A stretch of DNA of 64,000 bases from Candidatus Korobacter versatilis (GCA_016185395.1 JACPNR010000004.1:248001-312000); one strand, 5' to 3'. Shown: positions 23,363-38,069, counted from the first letter of the stretch. Program-made: numbers and translations. Notes: generated by a model from the letters alone, not told the origin.

Positions 23363-26300
23363 GCGGGGTGGTTCATCTCTTTCTTCAATTGTTGCAGGTC
23401 ACCTTTGCCGCCGGGCCGCCGGCCGGCGCGGACATTGCAGAGCAGGCCCTTCGTCTCCATGATGCGGACGTTCGGCTCCTCGGAGATGGCGATGAGGTCG
23501 TTGACCACGTCGCCCTTCACCAGCCCGCGGAAGCCCCAATGATACGGAAGTCCGACCTGGTGCACCCAGCGGCCCTCGATGGCGAGCGGCAGCATGCGGC
23601 TCGTGACCAGGGCGCGCGCTTCGATGATGCCGCGGGGCGTGGAGATCGTGGCCCACGCACCGTGTTCGATGCTAAGTTCCTGCGCAAGCTGCGGCGATAT
23701 CTCGCAGAACAATTCCGGCTGCAGTTCGGCGAGATGCGAGAGCGTACGCGACATGCCGCCGGCGGTGTGATGCTCCGTGAGCCGGTAGGTGGTGAGCACG
23801 TAAGGGAAGCGCGCGTCGCCCGGCGAGAACGCGTACGCGTTGTCGGGCCGCTCCTTTTTCTGCGCCGCAGGGTTCTCGCCGTGCTCCGGGTAGAGCGCGT
23901 TGGCCACCGGAGACTCGAATGGCTCGTAGTGCGCGGGCAGCGGGCCGTCCTTCAATCCGCTGGGAACGTAGATCCATCCTTCGCCGTCGGAATGCATGAT
24001 GAAAGGCTTGTCGCCGCCGAGCGCGTCATCACCCTTTGCGTTTTTCTTGGGCCTGTAGTCGGGAGCCTTGTCCGGGGTGAAGTCGGGTGTGTCGTGGCCC
24101 GTCCACTTCTTTTCGTTCTCGTCCCACCAGACGAGAGCCTTTCGTTCCGACCACGGCTTGCCATCCGGACGCGCCGACGCGCGGTTGTAAAGGATGCGGC
24201 GGTCGCTCGGCCACGCGTACGCCCAGCCGTGTCCGTAGCGCCCATTCGGCTTGCGCTGTTCGATCTTCAGGTCGTCGGGCGTGGGGAAGATGCCGGAGTA
24301 GATCCAGCAGCCGCACGCGGTGGAACCATCGGCGGCGAGGTCGCGATAGCCGGCAACGTGCTTGCCATCGCCGACGGTGTAGCCGTTGATCTCGCGCAGC
24401 ACTTCGCGGATGTTCGGCTCGGCGTGCTGGCCGTGCGTGCCATAGTCCCAGGTGAGGGCGCGCAGGCCGGTGTTGCGGGGGCGACGGTCGTCTGCCGCCT
24501 TCGCTTTCAAGCGGCGGCCGAGGTGATACATGAACCAAAGCTCGCTGCGGCAATCTCCGGGCGGATCGACCGCTTGCTGATGGAACTGGATGAGCCGCTG
24601 CGTGTTCGTGAACGAGCCATCTTTCTCGGCGTGTCCGGCGGCGGGCAGGAAGAATATCTCCGTCCCGATATCTTCCGGCCGCAGTTCACCGCGCTCGATC
24701 TCCGGACCGTCGTGCCAGAACGCCGCTGTCTCGGTCTCGACCATCTCCCGGACGACTAACCATTTCAACTGCGCCATCGCCTTGCGCTCGAGGCGCGAAT
24801 TCGCCGCGCCGACAGCGGGGTTCTGGCCCATCACGAACAGGCCTTCGAGCTTGGCATCGGCCATGTCGAGCCAGTAGCCGAAATGCGAGTGGTCGCCGGT
24901 CACGCGTGGCAACCAGTTGAATCCCCAATCGTTGTCTTCGGCGGCCGCTTCGCCGTACCACGCCTTCAGGATGCTGACGATGTATTTGTCGAAGTTGTGC
25001 CACCATCCCGTCGAGGCACGGTGCTTCTTGATGTAATCCTTCAGCTTGTGCGAATCCGCTTCGAAGAACGGCATGGGAATGTAGCCCGGCAGAATGTCGT
25101 AGAGCGTGGGCACGTCGGTGGAGCCTTGGATAGAAGCATGCCCGCGCAGCGCCATGATGCCGCCGCCGGGACGCCCGACGTTGCCGAGCAGCAACTGCAG
25201 GATGGCTGCCGTGCGGATGATCTGCACGCCGTCAGAATGCTGTGTCCAACCGACCGCGTAGCAGATCGCTCCGGTGCGCTCCGGTCCGGCGTTCGAGACG
25301 AAGACCTCCGCGATCTCGAGGAACTTCTCTTTCGTGATGCCGCAGGTGCGCTCGACCATCTCGGGCGTGTAGCGTGAGAAATGTTTCTTCACCACCTGGT
25401 AGACGCAACGCGGATGCTGCAGCGTCTTGTCCTGGCGCCGCTTGGACATCTCGCCGGCTTCGCCACCGCGGTCCTTGCCGTGTCCGCCACCGGCATCGGC
25501 ATGACCTGCGGGGGAAGCAGTGTTCTTCGCTGGCGAACCCTCATAGAGCCAGCTCTCCGGGTCGTACTTCTGCTTTTCTTTGTCCCAGCCGGAGAAGAGT
25601 CCGCCGAGGTCCTCGGTGTCGCGGAAGTCTTCGCGCAAGATGGTGGACGCATTCGTGTAGTGCACCACGTACTCGCGGAAATCACGCTCGCCCTGGAGGA
25701 CGTAGTTCACCAGCGCGCCGAGGAAGACGATGTCCGAGCCGGCACGCAGGGGCAGCCAGTAGTCCGCCATGGCCGAGGTGCGCGTGAAGCGCGGATCCAC
25801 GTGGATGACCTTCGCGCCATTCTTCTCGCGCGCCTCGATGACCCATTGGAAGCCGACGGGGTGGTTCTCCGCCATGGACGAACCCATGATCAGGATGGCG
25901 TCTGAGTTCGCGAGGTCTTGCGGCGCCGTGGTGGAGCCGCCCCGTCCGAAGGATGTGCCCAGACCGGGCACGGTGGAGCTGTGTCAGATCCGGGCTTGGT
26001 TGCTCAAGCAAACCATGCCCAGACCTCCGGTAAAGAGTTTTTTGATCAGGTAGTTCTCTTCGATGTCGAGGGTGGCGCCGCCGAGATGCGCCATGGCGAG
26101 CGTTTGCATCAGCGACTCGCCGTCTTTGTTTTCCTGGAAGCTCGCTTCGCGCACTTCCCAAACGCGGTCCGCGATCATGTCCATCGCGGTCTCGAGGTCG
26201 AGCGCTTCCCACACTTTCGAGTACGGCCGCCGATATTTCACTTTCAGCTCGCGGCCGGGATGCGTTAGCAGCTCGAAGCTGTCGGCGCCTTTGGGGCAGA

Positions 26301-26544
26301 GACGCCCGCGCGAGATGGGCGACTCGGGATCGCCCTCGATGGAGATGAGCTGGTTGTTCTTGTGGAAGACGAGCTGGCCGCAGCCCACGGCGCAATACGG
26401 ACACACCGAGCGAGCGATGTCGGCGCCGTAGTGCTTGGGAAGAAGGTTCCGCGTGGCGTCACTCATCGCCTCGGGACCGGTGCCGTCGCCGCCTTCGGTC
26501 ATCTGGCGGTACACGGGCCAACGAGAGAGCAGGTCTTTGAGCAT
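23359..26544 (-). CDS. fdnG: Selenocysteine-containing formate dehydrogenase catalytic (alpha) subunit
   Basis: 1061 aa read through an in-frame TGA at 25986-25984 as selenocysteine 187. The two halves join as SNQARI-U-HSSTVPGLG, aligning with the SNQARV-U-H active site of E. coli FdnG. The start at ATG 26544 is chosen as the last Met before the conserved part; longer forms run into the divergent gene. The N-terminus binds a [4Fe-4S] cluster (C48-x2-C51-x3-C55 then RGRLCPKG). The molybdopterin domains follow (FQWVIEAREKNGAKVIHVDP, TGAICYAVGWTQHSDG) and a C-terminal MopB domain (HTAGGMSRTLSHLAELQPEL). Unlike FdnG, there is no twin-arginine signal. A SECIS hairpin follows the TGA. SelA/B/C must be encoded elsewhere. 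Confidence 0.93.
25948..25986 (-). promoter_or_regulatory. Bacterial SECIS element (selenocysteine insertion signal)
   Basis: Minus strand: TGA (25986-25984), 18 nt, then loop GGTCT (25965-25961) closed by a perfect GTGCCC/GGGCAC stem. The GGUCU apical loop and the 18-nt distance from UGA are the same as in E. coli fdhF. Confidence 0.92.
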
Positions 26545-26652
26545 GGTCGAAACGGAATGCGACTGGAGCAACGGGCCGATACGGCTTAGGAGCCAGCCAT
26601 CGTAGTCAAAGGTTGCCGCCGGCGCAAAGTGGAGGCTGGTAGGATTACGCGC

Positions 26653-27819
26653 ATGTTCGCGCGACGCACCGCATGGCAGAGCGAAACGAACCGGTTTACC
26701 CAGGCGCTTGAGGCGCGCCGTGCACGTGGAGCGCTGCTCGACCTCACGGAATCGAACCCTACGCGCTGCGAATTCGACTATCCCTCCGGCCTGCTCGACG
26801 GGCTGAACGTCCCGGCCGCGCTCGACTACACGCCGCAAGCCCAGGGGATGCTCTCGGCGCGCGAAGCCGTGAGCGCCTACTACGCCGAGCGCGGCGATAC
26901 AGTCCCGCCGGAACGGCTACTGCTGACCACGAGCACAAGCGAGGCATACACGTGGGCGTTCCGGCTGCTGTGCGACCCGGGCGACGAGGTGCTGGCGCCC
27001 GCACCGAGCTATCCGCTGTTCGAGTACCTGGCCTCCATCCAGGATGTGACGCCGGTACGCTACCCCCTGTTCTATGACCACGGGTGGCACGTGGATATGC
27101 ACGCGCTAGAGCAGGCCATCACGGAACGGACACGAGCCATCCTGGTTGTAAATCCCAATAACCCGACCGGTTCGTATCTGCAGTCCGCTGAACTTGAAGC
27201 GATGAATCGGCTGTGCGTTGCGCGCAGTCTCGGGCTAGTCGCCGACGAAGTGTTCTTGGATTTCCCGGCTGACAGCAAGCCCCGCCCTTCGCTCGCCAGC
27301 AATCCCGCGGCACTCACATTCACGCTGAGTGGCCTGTCTAAGATCGCCGAGCTCCCGCAAATGAAGGTCGCTTGGATCGCAGTCAGTGGCCCGGACGGGG
27401 AGGTGAGGCACGCGCTAGGGCGCCTCGACGTCATCGCAGACACCTATCTCTCGATGAACACGCCCATGCAGCTCGCGATGCCGGCGCTGCTCGGCAGTCG
27501 CAGCGGTTTCCAAAATCAGTTACGCGACCGGGTCCAAGCGAATTCGAAGGCACTCGACGTCGCGCTTGCGTCCGTTCGCTCCGTCGAGCGGCTTAAGGCC
27601 GAAGGCGGCTGGTACGCCGTGCTGCGGGTCCCGCAGACGGCGAGCGACGAGGAGCTCGCGATTGCACTGCTCGAAGCGCAGAGAATCGTCGCGCATCCCG
27701 GACACTTCTACGACTTCGGCGCCGAGGGTTATCTTGTTCTCAGCTTGATCACGCCGTCCGCAACCTTCCGCGAGGGCGCTTCGCGCCTCGCTGCATTCCT
27801 TAGGCAACGCTTCCGCTAA
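26653..27819 (+). CDS. PLP-dependent class I/II aminotransferase
   Basis: 388 aa from ATG 26653; a GTG at 26629 would add eight residues. Fold-type I motifs are present: TESNPTR, TTSTSEAYTWAFRLL for the PLP phosphate loop, NPNNPTGSYL with the substrate-binding Asn, DEVFLDF with the PLP pyridine Asp, and the Schiff-base Lys in LSGLSKIAELPQMKVAWI. It resembles aspartate/tyrosine-type aminotransferases of uncertain specificity. It is divergent from the formate dehydrogenase operon across about 110 bp. Confidence 0.88.
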   Translation: MFARRTAWQSETNRFTQALEARRARGALLDLTESNPTRCEFDYPSGLLDGLNVPAALDYTPQAQGMLSAREAVSAYYAERGDTVPPERLLLTTSTSEAYTWAFRLLCDPGDEVLAPAPSYPLFEYLASIQDVTPVRYPLFYDHGWHVDMHALEQAITERTRAILVVNPNNPTGSYLQSAELEAMNRLCVARSLGLVADEVFLDFPADSKPRPSLASNPAALTFTLSGLSKIAELPQMKVAWIAVSGPDGEVRHALGRLDVIADTYLSMNTPMQLAMPALLGSRSGFQNQLRDRVQANSKALDVALASVRSVERLKAEGGWYAVLRVPQTASDEELAIALLEAQRIVAHPGHFYDFGAEGYLVLSLITPSATFREGASRLAAFLRQRFR

Positions 27820-28137
27820 GGTGTACTACTCAGTACACGACCGGCAAAAGCCCCAACCGCTGGTTGAACGCTCCCAATCCGCGCTTTCCACTCTGCTTCC
27901 GCCGCAAAGTCACTTTTTAACGGCTAAGAGTCGTGGTACTTTACTTATCCACCCCAGCGGCTTCTCGCAATAAAGTTGTGCTTCCGCTCGGCTTCGGTCC
28001 CCCAGGCAGCCGCGGGCGAGCGCAACGTGCGACGGGCCGGCTGCGGGCAGGGAACCGTTGCTTATTCGATAACAGACTGGCGCACTCGTCGGGTCCATTT
28101 GTCTTCGGATCGCGACCCGTGGAGTGGTAGGGACCGA
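27820..28137. other. Intergenic region with a small hairpin; no gene seen
   Basis: GTGTACT-ACTC-AGTACAC (27821-27838) follows the aminotransferase stop and may be a weak terminator. The rest is a long leader to the cyclase gene. I see no convincing reading frame, tRNA or known riboswitch; an upstream in-frame extension of the cyclase has no homology-like features. Confidence 0.5.
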
Positions 28138-29439
28138 ATGCCTCAAGACAGCGTCACGCAGATCATCCAGAGCTCGCGCGGGAACGCGGAGCTGCTGGCG
28201 GAGCTGGAAAAATTCCGGCGCACGATCACCGTGATGTTCACCGACATCAAGGGCTCCACCGCCTACTTCGAGAAGTATGGCGACGTGGCCGGCATGATGA
28301 TGGTGCACCAGTGCAATGACATGCTTCGCCAGATCGTGGAGCGGCATAGCGGACGAGTGGTCAAGACCATCGGCGACGCCATCATGGCGACCTTCGAAGA
28401 TGCGGGCGAGAGCGTGCAGGCGTCCATCGAGATGCAACAGGCCCTCATCGCATTCAACGCGCCGAAGCCGGAGCAGGACCACGTCTTCATCCGCATCGGA
28501 CTGAACCATGGCTCCGGCATCGTGAAGTCCAACGACGTCTTCGGCGACGTGGTGAACGTTGCCTCGCGCGTCGAGAGTGTCGCCTTGCCCGAGCAGATCG
28601 TCATCTCTGACAGCGTGAACCAGCAGGTTGCGCCCCTGGGCAAGTTCAAGCTCTCGCATCTCGGGCGCTTCGCGCTCAAAGGCAAGGAAGGCGACCGCGA
28701 CCTGTTCGAGGTCAGTTGGAGCGAAGGACAGTCCGCGCGCGCCGTCGCGGTGCATACGCTGGTGGCGGGCGCGAAGGCCTCCATGGTGCTGCCGAAATAC
28801 AAGCTGCAGCACATCAAGAAGGACGGCTCCGTCGGCTCCGAACACGAACTCAAGGACGGAAAGCTGGTGGTGGGGAAGACGGACGGCGACCTCAAGTTCG
28901 CGGGTGATCCCCAGCTCTCATCGAAGCACGCGCAGTTCGTCGTCGAGCGGGGACAGCTTCTCGTGGAAGACCTGGCGCCGGAAGGGCGCGGCGTTTATGT
29001 CCGCCTCATCGCGACCTACACGTTGCATGATGGCGACGTGGTGATGATGGGCCGGCGCGCGTTCCGCTTCCAGGCAAAGCCCGAGGCGATGTCGGCCGCA
29101 GCCGCCGTGGGCGGTACGGTCATTGACCTGGCGAAGGCGCTCAAGGAACCGGTGGCGGAGTTCGTGGGACTCAAGCTCGATGGCACGCTCGACGAAGCCG
29201 TGCGCTTCCCGATGTCCGAACAGGAAGTGACTTGGGGACGCACCAAGGGGACGTACACCTTTCCCGAAGACGGTTTCATGAGCCGCGCGCACGCCAAGGT
29301 CTACCAGCGCGGCGAAGATTTCTTCCTCGAAGACAGCGGCAGCCGCAACGGAACATTTGTGAAGGTGCGCGGCAAGTCGCCGGTGCCGGTGGGTGCGATG
29401 GTGCTGGCGGGCGGTCAACTGCTCAAGGTGACCCAGTAA
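28138..29439 (+). CDS. Class III adenylate/guanylate cyclase with two FHA domains
   Basis: 433 aa from ATG 28138, preceded by AGGGACC. The catalytic domain (about 25-205) has both metal Asp residues (VMFTDIKGSTAYF, Asp36; TIGDAIMATFED, Asp80) and the transition-state Asn/Arg in GDVVNVASRVES, so it should be active. Two forkhead-associated domains follow: about 240-315 (DPQLSSKHAQFVVERG) and about 360-430 (GFMSRAHAKVYQRGEDFF, DSGSRNGTFVK). FHA domains bind phosphothreonine. The kinase gene starts one base after the stop, so the kinase probably phosphorylates, or docks on, this cyclase. Confidence 0.93.
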   Translation: MPQDSVTQIIQSSRGNAELLAELEKFRRTITVMFTDIKGSTAYFEKYGDVAGMMMVHQCNDMLRQIVERHSGRVVKTIGDAIMATFEDAGESVQASIEMQQALIAFNAPKPEQDHVFIRIGLNHGSGIVKSNDVFGDVVNVASRVESVALPEQIVISDSVNQQVAPLGKFKLSHLGRFALKGKEGDRDLFEVSWSEGQSARAVAVHTLVAGAKASMVLPKYKLQHIKKDGSVGSEHELKDGKLVVGKTDGDLKFAGDPQLSSKHAQFVVERGQLLVEDLAPEGRGVYVRLIATYTLHDGDVVMMGRRAFRFQAKPEAMSAAAAVGGTVIDLAKALKEPVAEFVGLKLDGTLDEAVRFPMSEQEVTWGRTKGTYTFPEDGFMSRAHAKVYQRGEDFFLEDSGSRNGTFVKVRGKSPVPVGAMVLAGGQLLKVTQ

Positions 29440-32725
<3,286 letters not shown>

Positions 32726-32736
<11 letters not shown>

Positions 32737-34027
32737 GACCTTCTCACTGCTCTTCGTACTCGCGCTGTTCGCGCCGTTGGCGTCTGCCGGACGCAAGGAG
32801 GACTTACAGCGGCAGGCGCAGCAGGCAGCGCAGGCGCGCAAGCTGGATGAGGCAGCGGCCGCAATGTGCGAACTCGCAAAGCTCGACTCCTCGAAGCAGC
32901 CGGACTGCGAGGCCGCGCGGCAGGAAGCCACCGCCGAGTCGCGCCGCAATGACGACCGCTTCAATCAAGGCGTGGCCTTCTTCAACCAGGGCACCAAGGA
33001 TTCGCTCGACGATGCCGAGCAGCGTTTCAAGAACATCCGTTTCGGCCCACACTACTCCGAAGCGCAGCGTTACCTCACGCAGTCCATCCCTTCAAAGCGC
33101 GCGGAGTTGAATCGTCCTCCGGACGACACGCAGACCTTCAACGACGGCATGCAGGCCTACAACCGCAACGACTTTGGTGCGGCCAAGACCGTGTTCTCGC
33201 AGGTGAAGGGAAGCAAAGCCGGCGAAGCGCAGACGTATCTCAGCCGCATCCGGCAATACGAATCCGCCATGGCCGAAGGCGACAGGCTAGCCGCGAACGG
33301 GAACCACCGGGGCGCACAGCAGTCCTATGAAGAAGCCGGTCGGTTGAAGGGCGATGGCCCCGGCGATCCGCGCGGCAAGGCAGGGCGCGAACAGGTCGCG
33401 GTGAACTTGCCCGCGGGCCCTACGCCAGTAGCGATCCAGACCGCCGCACGGACGGCGTCCCAGGGCGAAACACCGGCGGGCACTGCCCCGCCGCCGCTCC
33501 AGCGGCAGGCTGCGATTAAAGAACCGGCGCGTCCCAAGGTCAACATCGAGAAACTGCTTCACGAGGGCTATCATGCCCGCTCGGAGGGCAACGCCGCCGA
33601 GGCCAAGAGCAAGTACATCGCCGTCCTCGCCGAAGAGCCGAACAACGCGACCGCGCGCACTGCGCTCGACCAGATCGCGCAGGAAGAGCAAGCCAAGCCG
33701 CAGGTGGGAGCGCAGCAGGCACAGGCCACGCCGGAAGCCGACATCATGCTGGCGCGCGCCATCGGTGAATACTACAAAGGCAACTACACCGAGGCCGAGA
33801 CCCACATCAAGGACTACCAGAACGTGAACGGGTCGAAGAAGGCGCTTGGCTACTTCTTCTCCGGCGTGAGCAAACTGACGCGCTACTACCTGGGTGGCGG
33901 GAACGACAAGAAGTTGCTCAACGATGCTGAAGCCGCGTTGCGCATCGCCAAGGGGACGCAAGGCTTCAAGGCGCCGGGCGAAGAGTTCGTGTCACCGAAG
34001 ATCCTAAAAATCTATAGTGGGCTGTAG
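32726..34027 (+). CDS. Secreted TPR-like repeat protein
   Basis: 433 aa from ATG 32726, inside the end of the kinase gene. It has a signal peptide (MRNKTFSLLFVLALFAPLASAG), then helical repeats resembling TPR (FNDGMQAYNRNDFGAAKTVF, YHARSEGNAAEAKSKYIAVL, GEYYKGNYTEAETHIKDYQN) split by a Pro/Ala-rich linker. It is likely periplasmic, where it could contact the PEGA domain of the kinase. The specific function is unknown. Confidence 0.85.
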
Positions 34028-34045
34028 AGAGAAAGGCATCGCGCA

Positions 34046-34068
34046 GGGCGGGCCGGCCGCCGTTTTTG
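34046..34068 (+). terminator. Intrinsic terminator of the cyclase-kinase-TPR operon
   Basis: GGCGG-GCCGG-CCGCC stem-loop followed by GTTTTTG, 20 nt after the last stop. Confidence 0.7.
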
Positions 34069-34086
34069 TTTCTCGCTGACTTAGCG

Positions 34087-34722
34087 CTAACGCCGCTGCA
34101 GGAACGGATTTGTCGCGCGCTCCTCGCCGATACTCGTCGCCGGTCCATGTCCGGGGATGACGACCGTCTCGTCCGGCAGAGCCAACACTCGGCTGTGCAA
34201 CGAGTCGATGATCTTCTCGAACGAGCCGCCGGGCAGGTCGGTGCGTCCGATGGAGCCAGCGAAGAGCGTGTCCCCGGCGATGAGCTTCTTCTCTGCCGGA
34301 AGGTAGAGGCACGAGCTGCCGGCGGTGTGTCCCGGCGTGTGCATCACGGTGGCTTGCACTCCGCCAGCGTTGACCGTAGCCGCGTCTATCAGCAACGCAT
34401 CAATCTTCACCGGTGACGGCGGCGCCACTCCGATCCATGCGGCCTGTATTTCCAGCATCGGCAGTTGCTCGAGGTCGCCTTCGTTCATCAGGATGGGAGC
34501 GCCCGTGGCGGCCTTCAGCTTCATCGCGCCCCCGATGTGGTCGATGTGTCCGTGGGTGATCACAATCTGCCTCACGGTGAGCTGATGCTTTTGCAACACG
34601 GCGAGCACGTGCTCGATGTCGTCGCCCGGATCCACCACCATCGCTTCGCGCGTGCGTTCGTCGCCCATCACGGAGCAATTGCACTGCAACGGCCCGACAG
34701 GGAAGACCTCGTGGATCACCAC
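34087..34722 (-). CDS. Metallo-beta-lactamase-fold hydrolase (glyoxalase II-like)
   Basis: 211 aa. HGHIDHIGG supplies the HxHxDH zinc motif, with a later metal His in VMHTPGHTAGSSCLYL and another in VIPGHGPATS; Asp in FAGSIGRTDLPGGS completes the two-metal site. This matches the YcbL/GloB-like branch that hydrolyses thioesters such as S-lactoylglutathione or related thiol adducts. Bacillithiol-type chemistry is possible given bshB1 at 41 kb, but that is inference. It starts at GTG 34722. Confidence 0.87.
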   Translation of the reverse strand: MVIHEVFPVGPLQCNCSVMGDERTREAMVVDPGDDIEHVLAVLQKHQLTVRQIVITHGHIDHIGGAMKLKAATGAPILMNEGDLEQLPMLEIQAAWIGVAPPSPVKIDALLIDAATVNAGGVQATVMHTPGHTAGSSCLYLPAEKKLIAGDTLFAGSIGRTDLPGGSFEKIIDSLHSRVLALPDETVVIPGHGPATSIGEERATNPFLQRR

Positions 34723-34742
34723 TCCATTCTAACTGTTCAATG

Positions 34743-34770
34743 AAAAAAGCCTCCGCCATGGCGGAGGCTT
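34743..34770 (-). terminator. Intrinsic terminator of secG
   Basis: A perfect GCCTCCGC/GCGGAGGC hairpin at 34749-34768 is followed on the minus strand by TTTTTTC. Confidence 0.9.
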
Positions 34771-34785
34771 GAGCAGATCCCGGAG

Positions 34786-35160
34786 CTACTGCTTCGGAGC
34801 GGGCGGCGTGGTGGCCGGCGCCTGCTGCTGCGGCTGCGGAGCCGGGGTCGGCGAGGTCTGCGCCGGCGCCGCCTGGGTCTGGCCCGCCTTCTCGTTCTGC
34901 ATCGCGGAGCCCGTGGCCCCCTCATTCTTCTTGGCGAGTACGACGAGCGTGAAAGACGTCACCATAAAGATGATCGCCGACCAGGTCGTCGCCTTCGAGA
35001 GAAGCGTGGCGGCGCCGCGCGGACCGAATGTCGTCTGGCTTCCTTGCCCGCCAAAGGTCGCGGCAATGTCGGCGCTCTTGCCGTGCTGCAAGAGGACAAC
35101 GATGATCAGGAATAAACAAACGATGATGTGAAGCGCGGTGACGAGTGCGATCATTTTCAT
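34786..35160 (-). CDS. secG: Preprotein translocase subunit SecG
   Basis: 124 aa. The SecG fold is two membrane helices (ALHIIVCLFLIIVVLLQHGK and WSAIIFMVTSFTLVVLA) joined by the conserved loop with GKSADIAATFGGQGSQTTFG, followed by a Pro/Gln/Ala-rich tail longer than in E. coli. It is part of the SecYEG channel. It follows tpiA and tRNA-Leu on the same strand, the gap-pgk-tpiA-secG order seen in many bacteria. Confidence 0.93.
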   Translation of the reverse strand: MKMIALVTALHIIVCLFLIIVVLLQHGKSADIAATFGGQGSQTTFGPRGAATLLSKATTWSAIIFMVTSFTLVVLAKKNEGATGSAMQNEKAGQTQAAPAQTSPTPAPQPQQQAPATTPPAPKQ

Positions 35161-35204
35161 CCGGCCCGTGGCCGGCCCGACCCTTTCTTGAACTTCAGGA
35201 CTTA

Positions 35205-35289
35205 TGGTGCGGAAGGGGGGATTTGAACCCCCATGCCTTTCGGCGCCACCCCCTCAAGATGGTGTGTCTGCCAATTCCACCACTTCCGC
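35205..35289 (-). tRNA. tRNA-Leu (anticodon GAG)
   Basis: 85 nt including an encoded CCA. Acceptor stem GCGGAAG/CTTCCGC, anticodon stem CCATC/GGTGG with loop TTGAGGG (anticodon GAG), a class II variable arm, and a T arm containing GGTTCAAATCC. Confidence 0.95.
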
Positions 35290-35376
35290 ACGCGCTTGGA
35301 GCCACGCGCACACAGGACCGCAGACCGGCTGCGACCTCCTGCACTGGCGCGGGGGCATTACTGAGAGGCAGGAGTG

Positions 35377-35382
35377 ATTATA
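35377..35382 (-). promoter_or_regulatory. -10 element upstream of tRNA-Leu
   Basis: Minus-strand GCTATAATCA lies about 88 nt ahead of the tRNA. No matching -35. Confidence 0.4.
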
Positions 35383-35427
35383 GCAAACAGCCGATGGCGA
35401 GCCGGTCGGTCCCGCCTTCGAACCAAC

Positions 35428-36186
35428 CTACATACCCCACTTCACGATGCTGGTGAATGACTTCGGGTCGAGAGACGCACCGCCGACCAGAGCGCCGTCA
35501 ATCTCCAGTTCAGACATCAGGGCAGTGGCGTTATCCGGCTTCACGCTGCCGCCATAAAGGATGCGCAGCGCCTGCGCGGCGGGCTCACCGAAGGCCTTGG
35601 CCGCCTCCGCGCGGATGAGCCGGTGCGCTTCGGCCGCCATCTGCGGCGTGGCTGTCCTGCCGGTGCCGATGGCCCATACCGGTTCATACGCCACGGTAAT
35701 GGGTGCGGACTCGACGGCGCCGATGCCGCGGAAAGCGTTCACCGTCTGGCGGCGCAGCACGTCTTCGGTGAGGCCCGCCTCGCGCTCCTGCAATAATTCT
35801 CCCACGCAGACGATGGGCGTGAGCCCGGCGGCCAGTGCCGCCTTCAGCTTCTTGTTCACGGTGTCGTCCGTCTCGCCGAAGAACTGACGACGCTCGGAGT
35901 GTCCGATGATCACGTGCGTGCAGCCGGCGGCCCTGAGCATCGCGGTGGATATCTGGCCGGTGAACGCGCCTTCTTTCTCCCAAAACATGTCCTGCGCGCC
36001 GATGCCTACGTTCGAACCTTTTGCCGCCGTGACGGCGGCGGCGATGTCCACGAACGGCGGACAGACGGCGATCTCGTCGCGCGAGTGGCCGGCGACCAGC
36101 GGCAGGAAGTCGCGGAAGAAAGCCGTGGCCTGCTCGGGTGTCTTGTACATCTTCCAGTTGGCGGCGATCAGTTTCTTGCGTGGCAT
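35428..36186 (-). CDS. tpiA: Triosephosphate isomerase
   Basis: 252 aa. N-terminal IAANWKMYKT (catalytic Lys and Asn), VIIGHSERRQFFGE (electrophilic His), VAYEPVWAIGTGRTAT (catalytic Glu in the AYEPVWAIGTG signature), and the phosphate loop ILYGGSVKPDNA with VGGASLDP. Full length. It interconverts DHAP and glyceraldehyde-3-phosphate and lies downstream of gap, pgk and a macro-domain gene on the same strand. Confidence 0.97.
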   Translation of the reverse strand: MPRKKLIAANWKMYKTPEQATAFFRDFLPLVAGHSRDEIAVCPPFVDIAAAVTAAKGSNVGIGAQDMFWEKEGAFTGQISTAMLRAAGCTHVIIGHSERRQFFGETDDTVNKKLKAALAAGLTPIVCVGELLQEREAGLTEDVLRRQTVNAFRGIGAVESAPITVAYEPVWAIGTGRTATPQMAAEAHRLIRAEAAKAFGEPAAQALRILYGGSVKPDNATALMSELEIDGALVGGASLDPKSFTSIVKWGM

Positions 36187-36201
36187 CGGTTCGGAGAAAC
36201 C

Positions 36202-36803
36202 TCAGGCGGTGGCGTACGACCGCTCGCGCGCCATCAGGCGGGCGGCGGCTTCGAAGGTGTGAAAAGTCGCGGGGTCGTGCAGGACAAAGCGCACGGTGCG
36301 CAGGTTCTTGGTGTGAAGCAGCGCGTCTGCCACCTCGCGCAGCGCGACCGGTGCGGCCTTCTGGGTGGGGAAACCAAAGATGCCGGTCGAGAGCGACGGC
36401 GTGCTCACGACCGTGGACTTGAGTTCCTCATCGGCCAGTTTCAGCGAGTGGCGATAAGCATTCGCCAGGGTGGAGAACTCGCCGTGCTCGCCGCCGCGCC
36501 ACACCGGGCCGACCGCATGGATCACGTGCTTCGCGCCCAGGCCGCCGGCGGTGGTGGTGCGCGCGCTGCCCGGCTCGATCTCGCCGTGACGCTCGAACGC
36601 GTCGCGGCACTCCTGATGGAAGGCGTCCCCCGCGACCGCGAAGATGGAACCGCAGACTCCCGACCCGGGCGCCATCTGCGAGTTGGCGGCGTTCACGATG
36701 GCGTCGGTACGCTCGTGCGTGATGTCGCCGATCTTCAGTTCGATGGCGTGTCCATTGGGAAGCGTGACGGTCAGGTGTTCCACGGCGGTGGGTTTCGGGC
36801 TGC

Positions 36804-36807
<4 letters not shown>
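36202..36807 (-). CDS. Macro-domain (ADP-ribose-binding) protein
   Basis: 201 aa from GTG 36807, which overlaps the pgk TGA in GTGA; upstream residues in this frame are pgk shadow. The macro-domain motifs are present: [20 protein letters not shown], a GSGVCGSIF loop and the phosphate loop [13 protein letters not shown]. Such proteins bind ADP-ribose and often hydrolyse O-acetyl-ADP-ribose or mono-ADP-ribosyl-protein links. Its place inside a glycolytic operon is unusual. Confidence 0.9.

Positions 36808-38069
<1,262 letters not shown>

Noticed and set aside
23368..24759. Plus-strand ORF of 463 aa opposite the formate dehydrogenase gene
   Set aside because: Mirror frame of a conserved enzyme; composition typical of a shadow.
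25984..26838. Formate dehydrogenase alpha subunit as a pseudogene broken by a stop codon
   Set aside because: The stop is TGA exactly at the Sec site with a SECIS hairpin, and the reading frame continues unchanged.
27950..28130. Possible riboswitch in the leader of the cyclase gene
   Set aside because: GC-rich text without the conserved core of GEMM, cobalamin or TPP elements that I could recognise.
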